From NCBI RefSeq assembly GCF_037392515.1, contig NC_090288.1:59133673-59197672 (forward strand): a DNA stretch of 64,000 nt, given 5' to 3'. Position numbers and translations under genes: made by a program. Positions 44,035 through 58,303 of the stretch are shown here, in pieces. Every line of letters starts with the position of its first letter. Within the stretch, counting starts at the first letter, position 1. A model generated the notes under the pieces. That model saw nothing but the letters and a program-made list of their open reading frames with translations, did not search any database and was not told the DNA's origin. Source of the DNA: Haliotis asinina. Lineage: Eukaryota > Mollusca > Gastropoda > Lepetellida > Haliotidae.

Positions 44035-46597
44035 ACAGTAGAGTCACCTGTAACAGTAGAGTCACCTGTAACAGTAGCGTCACATGTAACAGTAGCGTCA
44101 CCTGTAACAGTGGAGTCACCTGTAACGGTAGAGTCACCTGTAACAGTAGCGTCACATGTAACAGTAGAGTCACATGTAACAGTAGAGTCACCTGTAACGG
44201 TAGCGTCACATGTAACAGTAGCGTCACCTGTAACGGTAGCGTCACATGTAACAGTAGAGTCACCTGTAACGGTAGCGTCACATGTAACAGTAGCGTCACC
44301 TGTAACAGTAGCGTCACATGTAACAGTAGCGTCACATGTAACAGTAGAGTCACATGTAACAGTAGAGTCACCTGCAACGGTAGCGTCACATGTAACAGTA
44401 GAGTCACCTGTAACAGTAGCGTCACACGTAACAGTAGCGTCACATGTAACAGTAGCGTCACATGTAACAGTAGAGTCACCTGTAACAGTAGCGTCACATG
44501 TAACAGTAGCGTCACATGTAACAGTAGCGTCACATGTAACAGTAGAGTCACCTGTAACGGTAGCGTCACATGTAACAGTAGAGTCACATGCAACAGTGGA
44601 GTCACCTGTAACGGTAGCGTCACATGTAACAGTAGCGTCACATGTAACAGTAGCGTCACATGAAACAGTAGCGTCACATGTAACAGTAGCGTCACATGTA
44701 ACAGTAGAGTCACCTGTAACGGTAGCGTCACATGTAACAGTAGCGTCACATGTAACAGTAACGTCACATGTAACAGTAGCGTCACACGTAACAGTAGAGT
44801 CACATGTAACAGTAGCGTCACATGGAACAGTAGCGGCACCTGTAACAGTGGAGTCACCTGTAACGGTAGAGTCACCTGTAACAGTAGCGTCACATGGAAC
44901 AGTAGAGTCACATGTAACAGTAGAGTCACCTGTAACGGTAGCGTCACATGTAACAGTAGCGTCACCTGTAACAGTGGAGTCACCTGTAACAGTAGAGTCA
45001 CATGTAACAGTAGCGTCACCTGTAACAGTAGAGTCACCTGTAACGGTAGCGTCACATGTAACAGTAGCGTCACCTGTAACAGTAGCGTCACATGTAACAG
45101 TAGCGTCACATGTAACAGTAGAGTCACATGTAACAGTAGAGTCACCTGTAACGGTAGCGTCACATGTAACAGTAGAGTCACCTGTAACAGTAGCGTCACA
45201 CGTAACAGTAGCGTCACATGTAACAGTAGCGTCACATGTAACAGTAGCGTCACCTGTAACAGTAGCGTCACATGTAACAGTAGCGTCACATGTAACAGTA
45301 GAGTCACCTGTAACGGTAGCGTCACATGTAACAGTAGAGTCACATGTAACAGTGGAGTCACCTGTAACGGTAGCGTCACATGTAACAGTAGCGTCACATG
45401 TAGCAGTAGAGTCACCTGTAACGGTAGCGTCACATGTAACAGTAGAGTCACCTGTAACAGTAGCGTCACACGTAACAGTAGCGTCACATGTAACAGTAGA
45501 GTCACATGTAACAGTAGAGTCACCTGTAACAGTAGCGTCACATGTAACAGTAGCGTCACATGTAACAGTAGCGTCACATGTAACAGTAGAGTCACCTGTA
45601 ACGGTAGCGTCACATGTAACAGTAGAGTCACATGTAACAGTGGAGTCACCTGTAACGGTAGCGTCACATGTAACAGTAGCGTCACATGTAACAGTAGAGT
45701 CACCTGTAACGGTAGCGTCACATGTAACAGTAGCGTCACATGTAACAGTAGAGTCACCTGTAACGGTAGCGTCACATGGAACAGTAGCGTCACATGTAAC
45801 AGTAACGTCACATGTAACAGTAGCGTCACACGTAACAGTAGAGTCACCTGTAACAGTAGCGTCACATGGAACAGTAGCGGCACCTGTAACAGTGGAGTCA
45901 CCTGTAACGGTAGAGTCACATGTAACAGTAGCGTCACATGTAACAGTAGAGTCACATGTAACAGTAGAGTCACCTGTAACGGTAGCGTCACATGTATCAG
46001 TAGCGTCACCTGTAACAGTGGAGTCACCTGTAACAGTAGAGTCACATGTAACAGTAGCGTCACCTGTAACAGTAGAGTCACATGTAACAGTAGCGTCACA
46101 TGTAACAGTAGCGTCACCTGTAACAGTGGAGTCACCTGTAACGGTAGAGTCACCTGTAACAGTAGCGTCACATGTAACAGTAGAGTCACATGTAACAGTA
46201 GAGTCACATATAACAGTAGAGTCACCTGTAACGGTAGCGTCACATGTAACAGTAGAGTCACCTGTAACAGTAGCGTCACCTGTAACAGTAGCGTCACACG
46301 TAACAGTAGCGTCACATGTAACAGTAGAGTCACCTGTAACAGTAGCGTCACATGTAACAGTAGCGTCACCTGTAACAGTGGAGTCACCTGTAACGGTAGA
46401 GTCACATGTAACAGTAGACTCACCTGTAACAGTAGCGTCACATGTAACAGTAGCGTCACCTGTAACAGTGGAGTCACCTGTAACGGTAGAGTCACATGTA
46501 ACAGTAGAGTCACCTGTAACAGTAGAGTCACCTGTAACAGTAGAGTCACATGTAACAGTAGAGTCACCTGTAACAGTAGAGTCAATTGTAACAGTAG
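44035..46597. repeat. 18-bp minisatellite, about 142 copies, open on both strands
   Basis: Unit ACAGTAGNGTCACNTGTA. Two positions vary almost independently: GCG or GAG (Ala or Glu) and CAT or CCT (His or Pro), with a G/A change in ACGGTA. The plus frame reads VTVASH and VTVESP, and one minus frame reads LLLHVT and LLLQVT. Because 18 is a multiple of three there are no stops, giving 903 codons on each strand, including flanks. No signal peptide or non-repeat domain lies in either frame, so I treat it as non-coding. Confidence 0.95.
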
Positions 46598-46926
46598 TAC
46601 GAGGTTATAACTGAGATATGCCATGTATCGAAATAGATAGAATAGTCACCCAAGACAAGGCAGATATGACGTTTCTGCGCATGGTTTGCGATTTCACTTC
46701 TGAAACTTCGATGCAAAACCAGCGTTACAGACTCGCCTTGTAGGAGGATATTGAGTATATGACAGGGTATTCCTGACATTCGTAATATTCATTGACTGGG
46801 ATTAACTTAGTAACGCCAGACTTGCCTGTCACCTGTCCCTATTTAATTCCACATGCGAAGTGTGCATTGGACGTTGTAACCCAATACTAGCCCTTAAACC
46901 AAACTGGGACTGCTACGTAGTTTGGA
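46598..46926. other. No gene recognised
   Basis: Short unassigned stretch between the array and a SINE. Confidence 0.6.
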
Positions 46927-47044
46927 TGAGTGACTTCACGTGTTCTTAGCGTAATGATATACAGGAAACAACGAAAGGGGATTCGAACTCCGGTCTTCGG
47001 CGTGAGGGACGAGCGCATTAACTACTACACTGCCCATTTGACCC
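46927..47044 (-). repeat. tRNA-derived SINE, 3'-shortened
   Basis: Read on the minus strand, GGGCAGTGTAGTAGTTAATG is an A box and GGAGTTCGAATCC an intact B box, with CTCACGCCGAAGACC between them as in the SINE at 43189. It ends near GAAGTCACTCA (46930), with little of the body left. Confidence 0.75.
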
Positions 47045-47703
47045 GTTCAGAACATTAGTAATTGACTGCACAAATGCTGCCTGGACAATAAGGTTGTTTG
47101 TGCTGTGGAATATCAACTATTGTATCTTGTTTCAACACACTGCCTTAGATTACATTCATCTCTCAGTTGTCTCCTTGACTGGAGGTCAATCTGAATCCGT
47201 CCGAGACTCAATGACTGTGTAATTTGTGACAAGTGCAAGACAAAACAACACCTACTGCGGCCATCTAACGGTATGATAAACACCGTTTTGAAGAGGCTGT
47301 GGCAGAACTAACAGCTTATTAGCCCGAGTGTGAGGGATCCGCAAAGGATGTAATAGTACAGGCATGGCGACAGTGTCAAGTCATTGTTCTCCGCTGTAAA
47401 TAATTTGGACAAAGACATTCACATATAAATCTCTTTCATTATATACAGACATAGCGTCCAACACAAATGTGTCGTAATCAGCCCTGTAAGTATGCCTGCC
47501 TATTTTCGAGGAACATGAAACAGGTGAGACTTTGAAGCACAGGTATCAAATAATCTGGGATCGAAACCGAGCAAAGCGGGTCCGGATACGCGTGGCAGAG
47601 AGTAAATTGCCCACCTGATACTTAGATAAATGAAGAACGCCCCACCTCAAATTAACGATGACAAGGATTTTAAAATTTGGCAAATGCTAGAAACTAATGA
47701 TTT
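47045..47703. other. No gene recognised
   Basis: Unassigned DNA leading into the large satellite. Confidence 0.6.
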
Positions 47704-50700
47704 ATGTCACAAAGGCATGGCTGTGATAGCTGAATCTGGCCATGCACGTCAGTCACCAGGACTGCAGGACGTGGAAGGTCGAGATTGTTGAATCTATAAA
47801 CGTACGTACGTTACAAAGACTGCAGTGTGGCCGTGATTGCTGAATCTATAAATCTACGTATGTTACAAAGACTGCAGTATGGCCGTGATTGCTGAATCTA
47901 TAAATCTACGTATGTTACAAAGACCGCAGTGTGGCCATGATTGCTGAATCTATAAATCTACGTATGTTACAAAGACTGCAGGATGTGGAAGGTCGAGATT
48001 GTTGAATCTATAAATCTATGTATGTTACAAAGATTGCAGTGTGGCCGTGATTGCTGAATCTATAAATCTACGTATGTTACAAAGACTGCAGTGTGGCCGT
48101 GATTGCTGAATCTATAAATCTAGGTATGTTACAAAAACTGCAGTATGGCCGTGATTGCTGAATCTATAAATCTACGCATGTTACAAAGACTGCAGTATGG
48201 CCATGATTGCTGAATCTATAAATCTACGTATGTTACAAAGACTGCAGTATGGCCGTGATTGCTGAATCTATAAATCTACGTATGTTACATAGACTGCAGG
48301 ATGTGTAAGGTCGAGATTGTTGAATCTATAAATCTACGTATGTTACAAAGACTGCAGTGTGGCCGTGATTGCTGAATCTATAAATCTACGTATGTTACAA
48401 AGACCGCAGTGTGGCCATGATTGCTGAATCTATAAATCTACGTATGTTACAAAGACTGCAGGATGTGGAAGGTCGAGATTGTTGAATCTATAAATCTACG
48501 TATGTTACAAAGATTGCAGTGTGGCCGTGATTGCTGAATCTATAAATCTACGTATGTTACAAAGACTGCAGTGTGGCCGTGATTGCTGAATCTATAAATC
48601 TACGTATGTTACAAAGACTGCAGTATGGCCGTGATTGCTGAATCTATAAATCTACGCATGTTACAAAGACTGCAGTATGGCCATGATTGCTGAATCTATA
48701 AATCTACGTATGTTACAAAGACTGCAGTATGGCCGTGATTGCTGAATCTATAAATCTACGTATGTTACAAAGACTGCAGTATGGCCATGATTGCTGAATC
48801 TATAAATCTACGTATGTTACAAAGACTGCAGTATGGCCGTGATTGCTGAATCTATAAATCTACGTATGTTACAAAGACTGCAGGATGTGGAAGGTCGAGA
48901 TTGTTGAATCTATAAATCTACGTATGTTACAAAGACTGCAGTGTGGCCGTGATTGCTGAATCTATAAATCTACGTATGTTACAAAGACTGCAGTGTGGCC
49001 GTGATTGCTGAATCTATAAATCTACGTATGTTACAAAGACTGCAGGATGTGGAAGGTCGAGATTGTTGAATCTATAAATCTACGTATGTTACAAAGACTG
49101 CAGTATGGCCGTGATTGCTGAATCTATAAATCTATGTATGTTACAAAGACTGCAGTGTGGCCGTGATTGCTGAATCTATAAATCTACGTATGTTACAAAG
49201 ACTGCAGGATGTGGAAGGTCGAGATTGTTGAATCTATAAATCTACGTATGTTACAAAGACTGCAGTATGGCCGTGATTGCTGAATCTATAAATCTACGTA
49301 TGTTACAAAGACTGCAGTGTGACCGTGATTGCTGAATCTATAAATCTACGTATGTTACAAAGACTGCAGTGTGGCCGTGATTGCTGAATCTATAAATCTA
49401 TGTATGTTACAAAGACTGCAGTGTGACCGTGATTGCTGAATCTATAAATCTACGTATGTTACAAAGACTGCAGTGTGGCCGTGATTGCTGAATCTATAAA
49501 TCTACGTATGTTACAAAGACTGCAGTGTGACCGTGATTGCTGAATCTATAAATCTACGTATGTTACAAAGACTGCAGTGTGGCCGTGATTGCTGAATCTA
49601 TAAATCTACGTATGTTACAAAGACTGCAGGATGTGGAAGGTCGAGATTGTTGAATCTATAAATCTACGTATGTTACAAAGACTGCAGTATGGCCGTGATT
49701 GCTGAATCTATAAATCTACGTATGTTACAAAGACTGCAGGATGTGGAAGGTCGAGATTGTTGAATCTATAAATCTACGTATGTTACAAAGACTGCAGTGT
49801 GGCCGTGATTGCTGAATCTATAAATCTACGTATGTTACAAAGACTGCAGTGTGGCCGTGATTGCTGAATCTATAAATCTACGTATGTTACAAAGACTGCA
49901 GTATGGCCATGATTGCTGAATCTATAAATCTACGTATGTTACAAAGACTGCAGTATGGCCGTGATTGCTGAATCTATAAATCTACGTATGTTACAAAGAC
50001 TGCAGGATGTGGAAGGTCGAGATTGTTGAATCTATAAATCTACGTATGTTACAAAGACTGCAGTGTGGCCGTGATTGCTGAATCTATAAATCTACGTATG
50101 TTACAAAGACTGCAGTGTGGCCGTGATTGCTGAATCTATAAATCTACGTATGTTACAAAGACTGCAGGATGTGGAAGGTCGAGATTGTTGAATCTATAAA
50201 TCTACGTATGTTACAAAGACTGCAGTATGGCCGTGATTGCTGAATCTATAAATCTATGTATGTTACAAAGACTGCAGTGTGGCCGTGATTGCTGAATCTA
50301 TAAATCTACGTATGTTACAAAGACTGCAGGATGTGGAAGGTCGAGATTGTTGAATCTATAAATCTACGTATGTTACATAGACTGCAGGATGTGGAAGGTC
50401 GAGATTGTTGAATCTATAAATCTACGTATGTTACAAAGACTGCAGTGTGGCCGTGATTGCTGAATCTATAAATCTACGTATGTTACAAAGACTGCAGTGT
50501 GGCCGTGATTGCTGAATCTATAAATCTACGTATGTTACAAAGACCGCAGTGTGGCCGTGATTGCTGAATCTATAAATCTACGTATGTTACAAAGACTGCA
50601 GGATGTGGAAGGTCGAGATTGTTGAATCTATAAATCTACGTATGTTACAAAGATTGCAGTGTGGCCGTGATTGCTGAATCTATAAATCTACGTATGTTAC

Positions 50701-53700
50701 AAAGACTGCAGTGTGGCCGTGATTGCTGAATCTATAAATCTACGTATGTTACAAAGACTGCAGTATGGCCGTGATTGCTGAATCTATAAATCTACGCATG
50801 TTACAAAGACTGCAGTATGGCCATGATTGCTGAATCTATAAATCTACGTATGTTACAAAGACTGCAGTATGGCCGTGATTGCTGAATCTATAAATCTACG
50901 TATGTTACAAAGACTGCAGTATGGCCATGATTGCTGAATCTACAAATCTACGTATGTTACAAAGACTGCAGTATGGCCGTGATTGCTGAATCTATAAATC
51001 TACGTATGTTACAAAGACTGCAGGATGTGGAAGGTCGAGATTGTTGAATCTATAAATCTACGTATGTTACAAAGACTGCAGTGTGACCGTGATTGCTGAA
51101 TCTATAAATCTACGTATGTTACAAAGACTGCAGTGTGGCCGTGATTGCTGAATCTATAAATCTACGTATGTTACAAAGACTGCAGTGTGACCGTGATTGC
51201 TGAATCTATAAATCTACGTATGTTACAAAGACTGCAGTGTGGCCGTGATTGCTGAATCTATAAATCTACGTATGTTACAAAGACTGCAGGATGTGGAAGG
51301 TCGAGATTGTTGAATCTATAAATCTACGTATGTTACAAAGACTGCAGTGTGACCGTGATTGCTGAATCTATAAATCTATGTATGTTACAAAGACTGCAGT
51401 GTGGCCGTGATTGCTGAATCTATAAATCTACGTATGTTACAAAGACTGCAGGATGTGGAAGGTCGAGATTGTTGAATCTATAAATCTACGTATGTTACAA
51501 AGACTGCAGTATGGCCGTGATTGCTGAATCTATAAATCTACGTATGTTACAAAGACTGCAGTGTGACCGTGATTGCTGAATCTATAAATCTACGTATGTT
51601 ACAAAGACTGCAGTGTGGCCGTGATTGCTGAATCTATAAATCTATGTATGTTACAAAGACTGCAGTGTGACCGTGATTGCTGAATCTATAAATCTACGTA
51701 TGTTACAAAGACTGCAGTGTGGCCGTGATTGCTGAATCTAAAAAATCTACGTATGTTACAAAGACTGCAGTGTGGCCGTGATTGCTGAATCTATAAATCT
51801 ACGTATGTTACAAAGACTGCAGGATGTGGAAGGTCGAGATTGTTGAATCTATAAATCTACGTATGTTACAAAGACTGCAGTGTGACCGTGATTGCTGAAT
51901 CTATAAATCTACGTATGTTACAAAGACTGCAGTGTGGCCGTGATTGCTGAATCTATAAATCTACGTATGTTACAAAGACTGCAGTGTGACCGTGATTGCT
52001 GAATCTATAAATCTACGTATGTTACAAAGACTGCAGTGTGGCCGTGATTGCTGAATCTATAAATCTACGTATGTTACAAAGACTGCAGGATGTGGAAGGT
52101 CGAGATTGTTGAATCTATAAATCTACGTATGTTACAAAGACTGCAGTGTGACCGTGATTGCTGAATCTATAAATCTATGTATGTTACAAAGACTGCAGTG
52201 TGGCCGTGATTGCTGAATCTATAAATCTACGTATGTTACAAAGACTGCAGGATGTGGAAGGTCGAGATTGTTGAATCTATAAATCTACGTATGTTACAAA
52301 GACTGCAGTATGGCCGTGATTGCTGAATCTATAAATCTACGTATGTTACAAAGACTGCAGTGTGACCGTGATTGCTGAATCTATAAATCTACGTATGTTA
52401 CAAAGACTGCAGTGTGGCCGTGATTGCTGAATCTATAAATCTATGTATGTTACAAAGACTGCAGTGTGACCGTGATTGCTGAATCTATAAATCTACGTAT
52501 GTTACAAAGACTGCAGTGTGGCCGTGATTGCTGAATCTAAAAAATCTACGTATGTTACAAAGACTGCAGTGTGGCCGTGATTGCTGAATCTATAAATCTA
52601 CGTATGTTACAAAGACTGCAGGATGTGGAAGGTCGAGATTGTTGAATCTATAAATCTACGTATGTTACAAAGACTGCAGTGTGGCCGTGATTGCTGAATC
52701 TATAAATCTACGTATGTTACAAAGACTGCAGTGTGGCCGTGATTGCTGAATCTATAAATCTACGTATGTTACAAAGACCGCAGTGTGGCCGTGATTGCTG
52801 AATCTATAAATCTACGTATGTTACAAAGACTGCAGGATGTGGAAGGTCGAGATTGTTGAATCTATAAATCTACGTATGTTACAAAGACTGCAGTATGGCC
52901 GTGATTGCTGAATCTATAAATCTACGTATGTTACAAAGACTGCAGGATGTGGAAGGTCGAGATTGTTGAATCTATAAATCTACGTATGTTACAAAGACTG
53001 CAGTGTGGCCGTGATTGCTGAATCTATAAATCTACGTATGTTACAAAGACTGCAGTGTGGCCGTGATTGCTGAATCTATAAATCTACGTATGTTACAAAG
53101 ACTGCAGGATGTGGAAGGTCGAGATTGTTGAATCTATAAATCTACGTATGTTACAAAGACTGCAGTATGGCCGTGATTGCTGAATCTATAAATCTATGTA
53201 TGTTACAAAGACTGCAGTGTGGCCGTGATTGCTGAATCTATAAATCTACGTATGTTACAAAGACTGCAGGATGTGGAAGGTCGAGATTGTTGAATCTATA
53301 AATCTACGTATGTTACATAGACTGCAGGATGTGGAAGGTCGAGATTGTTGAATCTATAAATCTACGTATGTTACAAAGACTGCAGTGTGGCCGTGATTGC
53401 TGAATCTATAAATCTACGTATGTTACAAAGACTGCAGTGTGGCCGTGATTGCTGAATCTATAAATCTACGTATGTTACAAAGACCGCAGTGTGGCCGTGA
53501 TTGCTGAATCTATAAATCTACGTATGTTACAAAGACTGCAGGATGTGGAAGGTCGAGATTGTTGAATCTATAAATCTACGTATGTTACAAAGATTGCAGT
53601 GTGGCCGTGATTGCTGAATCTATAAATCTACGTATGTTACAAAGACTGCAGTGTGGCCGTGATTGCTGAATCTATAAATCTACGTATGTTACAAAGACTG

Positions 53701-56700
53701 CAGTATGGCCGTGATTGCTGAATCTATAAATCTACGCATGTTACAAAGACTGCAGTATGGCCATGATTGCTGAATCTATAAATCTACGTATGTTACAAAG
53801 ACTGCAGTATGGCCGTGATTGCTGAATCTATAAATCTACGTATGTTACAAAGACTGCAGTATGGCCATGATTGCTGAATCTACAAATCTACGTATGTTAC
53901 AAAGACTGCAGTATGGCCGTGATTGCTGAATCTATAAATCTACGTATGTTACAAAGACTGCAGGATGTGGAAGGTCGAGATTGTTGAATCTATAAATCTA
54001 CGTATGTTACAAAGACTGCAGTGTGACCGTGATTGCTGAATCTATAAATCTACGTATGTTACAAAGACTGCAGTGTGGCCGTGATTGCTGAATCTATAAA
54101 TCTACGTATGTTACAAAGACTGCAGTGTGACCGTGATTGCTGAATCTATAAATCTACGTATGTTACAAAGACTGCAGTGTGGCCGTGATTGCTGAATCTA
54201 TAAATCTACGTATGTTACAAAGACTGCAGGATGTGGAAGGTCGAGATTGTTGAATCTATAAATCTACGTATGTTACAAAGACTGCAGTGTGACCGTGATT
54301 GCTGAATCTATAAATCTATGTATGTTACAAAGACTGCAGTGTGGCCGTGATTGCTGAATCTATAAATCTACGTATGTTACAAAGACTGCAGGATGTGGAA
54401 GGTCGAGATTGTTGAATCTATAAATCTACGTATGTTACAAAGACTGCAGTATGGCCGTGATTGCTGAATCTATAAATCTACGTATGTTACAAAGACTGCA
54501 GTGTGACCGTGATTGCTGAATCTATAAATCTACGTATGTTACAAAGACTGCAGTGTGGCCGTGATTGCTGAATCTATAAATCTATGTATGTTACAAAGAC
54601 TGCAGTGTGACCGTGATTGCTGAATCTATAAATCTACGTATGTTACAAAGACTGCAGTGTGGCCGTGATTGCTGAATCTAAAAAATCTACGTATGTTACA
54701 AAGACTGCAGTGTGGCCGTGATTGCTGAATCTATAAATCTACGTATGTTACAAAGACTGCAGGATGTGGAAGGTCGAGATTGTTGAATCTATAAATCTAC
54801 GTATGTTACAAAGACTGCAGTGTGGCCGTGATTGCTGAATCTATAAATCTACGTATGTTACAAAGACTGCAGTGTGGCCGTGATTGCTGAATCTATAAAT
54901 CTACGTATGTTACAAAGACCGCAGTGTGGCCGTGATTGCTGAATCTATAAATCTACGTATGTTACAAAGACTGCAGGATGTGGAAGGTCGAGATTGTTGA
55001 ATCTATAAATCTACGTATGTTACAAAGATTGCAGTGTGGCCGTGATTGCTGAATCTATAAATCTACGTATGTTACAAAGACTGCAGTGTGGCCGTGATTG
55101 CTGAATCTATAAATCTACGTATGTTACAAAGACTGCAGTATGGCCGTGATTGCTGAATCTATAAATCTACGCATGTTACAAAGACTGCAGTATGGCCATG
55201 ATTGCTGAATCTATAAATCTACGTATGTTACAAAGACTGCAGTATGGCCGTGATTGCTGAATCTATAAATCTACGTATGTTACAAAGACTGCAGTATGGC
55301 CATGATTGCTGAATCTACAAATCTACGTATGTTACAAAGACTGCAGTATGGCCGTGATTGCTGAATCTATAAATCTACGTATGTTACAAAGACTGCAGGA
55401 TGTGGAAGGTCGAGATTGTTGAATCTATAAATCTACGTATGTTACAAAGACTGCAGTGTGACCGTGATTGCTGAATCTATAAATCTACGTATGTTACAAA
55501 GACTGCAGTGTGGCCGTGATTGCTGAATCTATAAATCTACGTATGTTACAAAGACTGCAGTGTGACCGTGATTGCTGAATCTATAAATCTACGTATGTTA
55601 CAAAGACTGCAGTGTGGCCGTGATTGCTGAATCTATAAATCTACGTATGTTACAAAGACTGCAGGATGTGGAAGGTCGAGATTGTTGAATCTATAAATCT
55701 ACGTATGTTACAAAGACTGCAGTATGGCCGTGATTGCTGAATCTATAAATCTATGTATGTTACAAAGACTGCAGTGTGGCCGTGATTGCTGAATCTATAA
55801 ATCTACGTATGTTACAAAGACTGCAGGATGTGGAAGGTCGAGATTGTTGAATCTATAAATCTACGTATGTTACAAAGACTGCAGTATGGCCGTGATTGCT
55901 GAATCTATAAATCTACGTATGTTACAAAGACTGCAGTGTGACCGTGATTGCTGAATCTATAAATCTACGTATGTTACAAAGACTGCAGTGTGGCCGTGAT
56001 TGCTGAATCTATAAATCTATGTATGTTACAAAGACTGCAGTGTGACCGTGATTGCTGAATCTATAAATCTACGTATGTTACAAAGACTGCAGTGTGGCCG
56101 TGATTGCTGAATCTATAAATCTACGTATGTTACAAAGACTGCAGGATGTGGAAGGTCGAGATTGTTGAATCTATAAATCTACGTATGTTACAAAGACTGC
56201 AGTATGGCCGTGATTGCTGAATCTATAAATCTACGTATGTTACAAAGACTGCAGTGTGACCGTGATTGCTGAATCTATAAATCTACGTATGTTACAAAGA
56301 CTGCAGTGTGGCCGTGATTGCTGAATCTATAAATCTATGTATGTTACAAAGACTGCAGTGTGACCGTGATTGCTGAATCTATAAATCTACGTATGTTACA
56401 AAGACTGCAGTGTGGCCGTGATTGCTGAATCTAAAAAATCTACGTATGTTACAAAGACTGCAGTGTGGCCGTGATTGCTGAATCTATAAATCTACGTATG
56501 TTACAAAGACTGCAGGATGTGGAAGGTCGAGATTGTTGAATCTATAAATCTACGTATGTTACAAAGACTGCAGTGTGGCCGTGATTGCTGAATCTATAAA
56601 TCTACGTATGTTACAAAGACTGCAGGATGTGGAAGGTCGAGATTGTTGAATCTATAAATCTACGTATGTTACAAAGATTGCAGTGTGGCCGTGATTGCTG

Positions 56701-58303
56701 AATCTATAAATCTACGTATGTTACAAAGACTGCAGTGTGGCCGTGATTGCTGAATCTATAAATCTACGTATGTTACAAAGACTGCAGGATGTGGAAGGTC
56801 GAGATTGTTGAATCTATAAATCTACGTATGTTACAAAGACTGCAGTATGGCCGTGATTGCTGAATCTATAAATCTACGTATGTTACAAAGACTGCAGGAT
56901 GTGGAAGGTCGAGATTGTTGAATCTATAAATCTACGTATGTTACAAAGACTGCAGTGTGGCCGTGATTGCTGAATCTATAAATCTACGTATGTTACAAAG
57001 ACTGCAGTGTGGCCGTGATTGCTGAATCTATAAATCTACGTATGTTACAAAGACTGCAGTATGGCCATGATTGCTGAATCTATAAATCTACGTATGTTAC
57101 AAAGACTGCAGTATGGCCGTGATTGCTGAATCTATAAATCTACGTATGTTACAAAGACTGCAGGATGTGGAAGGTCGAGATTGTTGAATCTATAAATCTA
57201 CGTATGTTACAAAGACTGCAGTGTGGCCGTGATTGCTGAATCTATAAATCTACGTATGTTACAAAGACTGCAGTGTGGCCGTGATTGCTGAATCTATAAA
57301 TCTACGTATGTTACAAAGACTGCAGGATGTGGAAGGTCGAGATTGTTGAATCTATAAATCTACGTATGTTACAAAGACTGCAGTATGGCCGTGATTGCTG
57401 AATCTATAAATCTATGTATGTTACAAAGACTGCAGTGTGGCCGTGATTGCTGAATCTATAAATCTACGTATGTTACAAAGACTGCAGGATGTGGAAGGTC
57501 GAGATTGTTGAATCTATAAATCTACGTATGTTACAAAGACTGCAGTATGGCCGTGATTGCTGAATCTATAAATCTACGTATGTTACAAAGACTGCAGTGT
57601 GACCGTGATTGCTGAATCTATAAATCTACGTATGTTACAAAGACTGCAGTGTGGCCGTGATTGCTGAATCTATAAATCTATGTATGTTACAAAGACTGCA
57701 GTGTGACCGTGATTGCTGAATCTATAAATCTACGTATGTCACAAAGACTGCAGTGTGGCCGTGATTGCTGAATCTATAAATCTACGTATGTTACAAAGAC
57801 TGCAGTGTGACCGTGATTGCTGAATCTATAAATCTACGTATGTTACAAAGACTGCAGTGTGGCCGTGATTGCTGAATCTATAAATCTACGTATGTTACAA
57901 AGACTGCAGGATGTGGAAGGTCGAGATTGTTGAATCTATAAATCTACGTATGTTACAAAGACTGCAGTATGGCCGTGATTGCTGAATCTATAAATCTATG
58001 TATGTTACAAAGACTGCAGTGTGGCCGTGATTGCTGAACCTACAAATCTACGTATGTTGAAAAAAGACTGCAGTGTGGCCGTGATTGCTGAATCTATAAA
58101 CGTACGTATGTTACAAAGACTGCAGTGTGGCCGTGGTTGCTGAATCTGAAAAAGTGCGTACATTACAAAGACAGCAGTATGCGGGTAGGAGTGACTGCTG
58201 AATGTAGTGATGTAAGTATGTCGCAAAGACAGCAGTATGTATGTGATTACTGAATCTTGTGTCACAAAGACTGCAGTATGTGATTACTGGATCTTGTGAT
58301 GTA
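47704..58303. repeat. Satellite of 52- and 58-bp monomers, close to 200 copies
   Basis: Common part TGAATCTATAAATCTACGTA then TGTTACAAAGACTGCAG. Type A (52 bp) continues TGTGGCCGTGATTGC; type B (58 bp) continues GATGTGGAAGGTCGAGATTGT. Nearly every monomer keeps CTGCAG. Variants (TATGGCC, TGTGACC, GACCGCAG, CTAAAAAATC, CTACAAATC) recur in fixed order. A block near 49917-51882 repeats 2940 bp later (52857-54822) with no difference that I found. The edges (47704-47800 and 58030-58303) are decayed while the core is homogeneous. No coding capacity. Confidence 0.97.

Noticed and set aside
43903-46624. 903-codon frames on both strands as a repeat protein
   Set aside because: Explained by an 18-bp unit with no stop in those frames; no start context, signal peptide or non-repeat domain.
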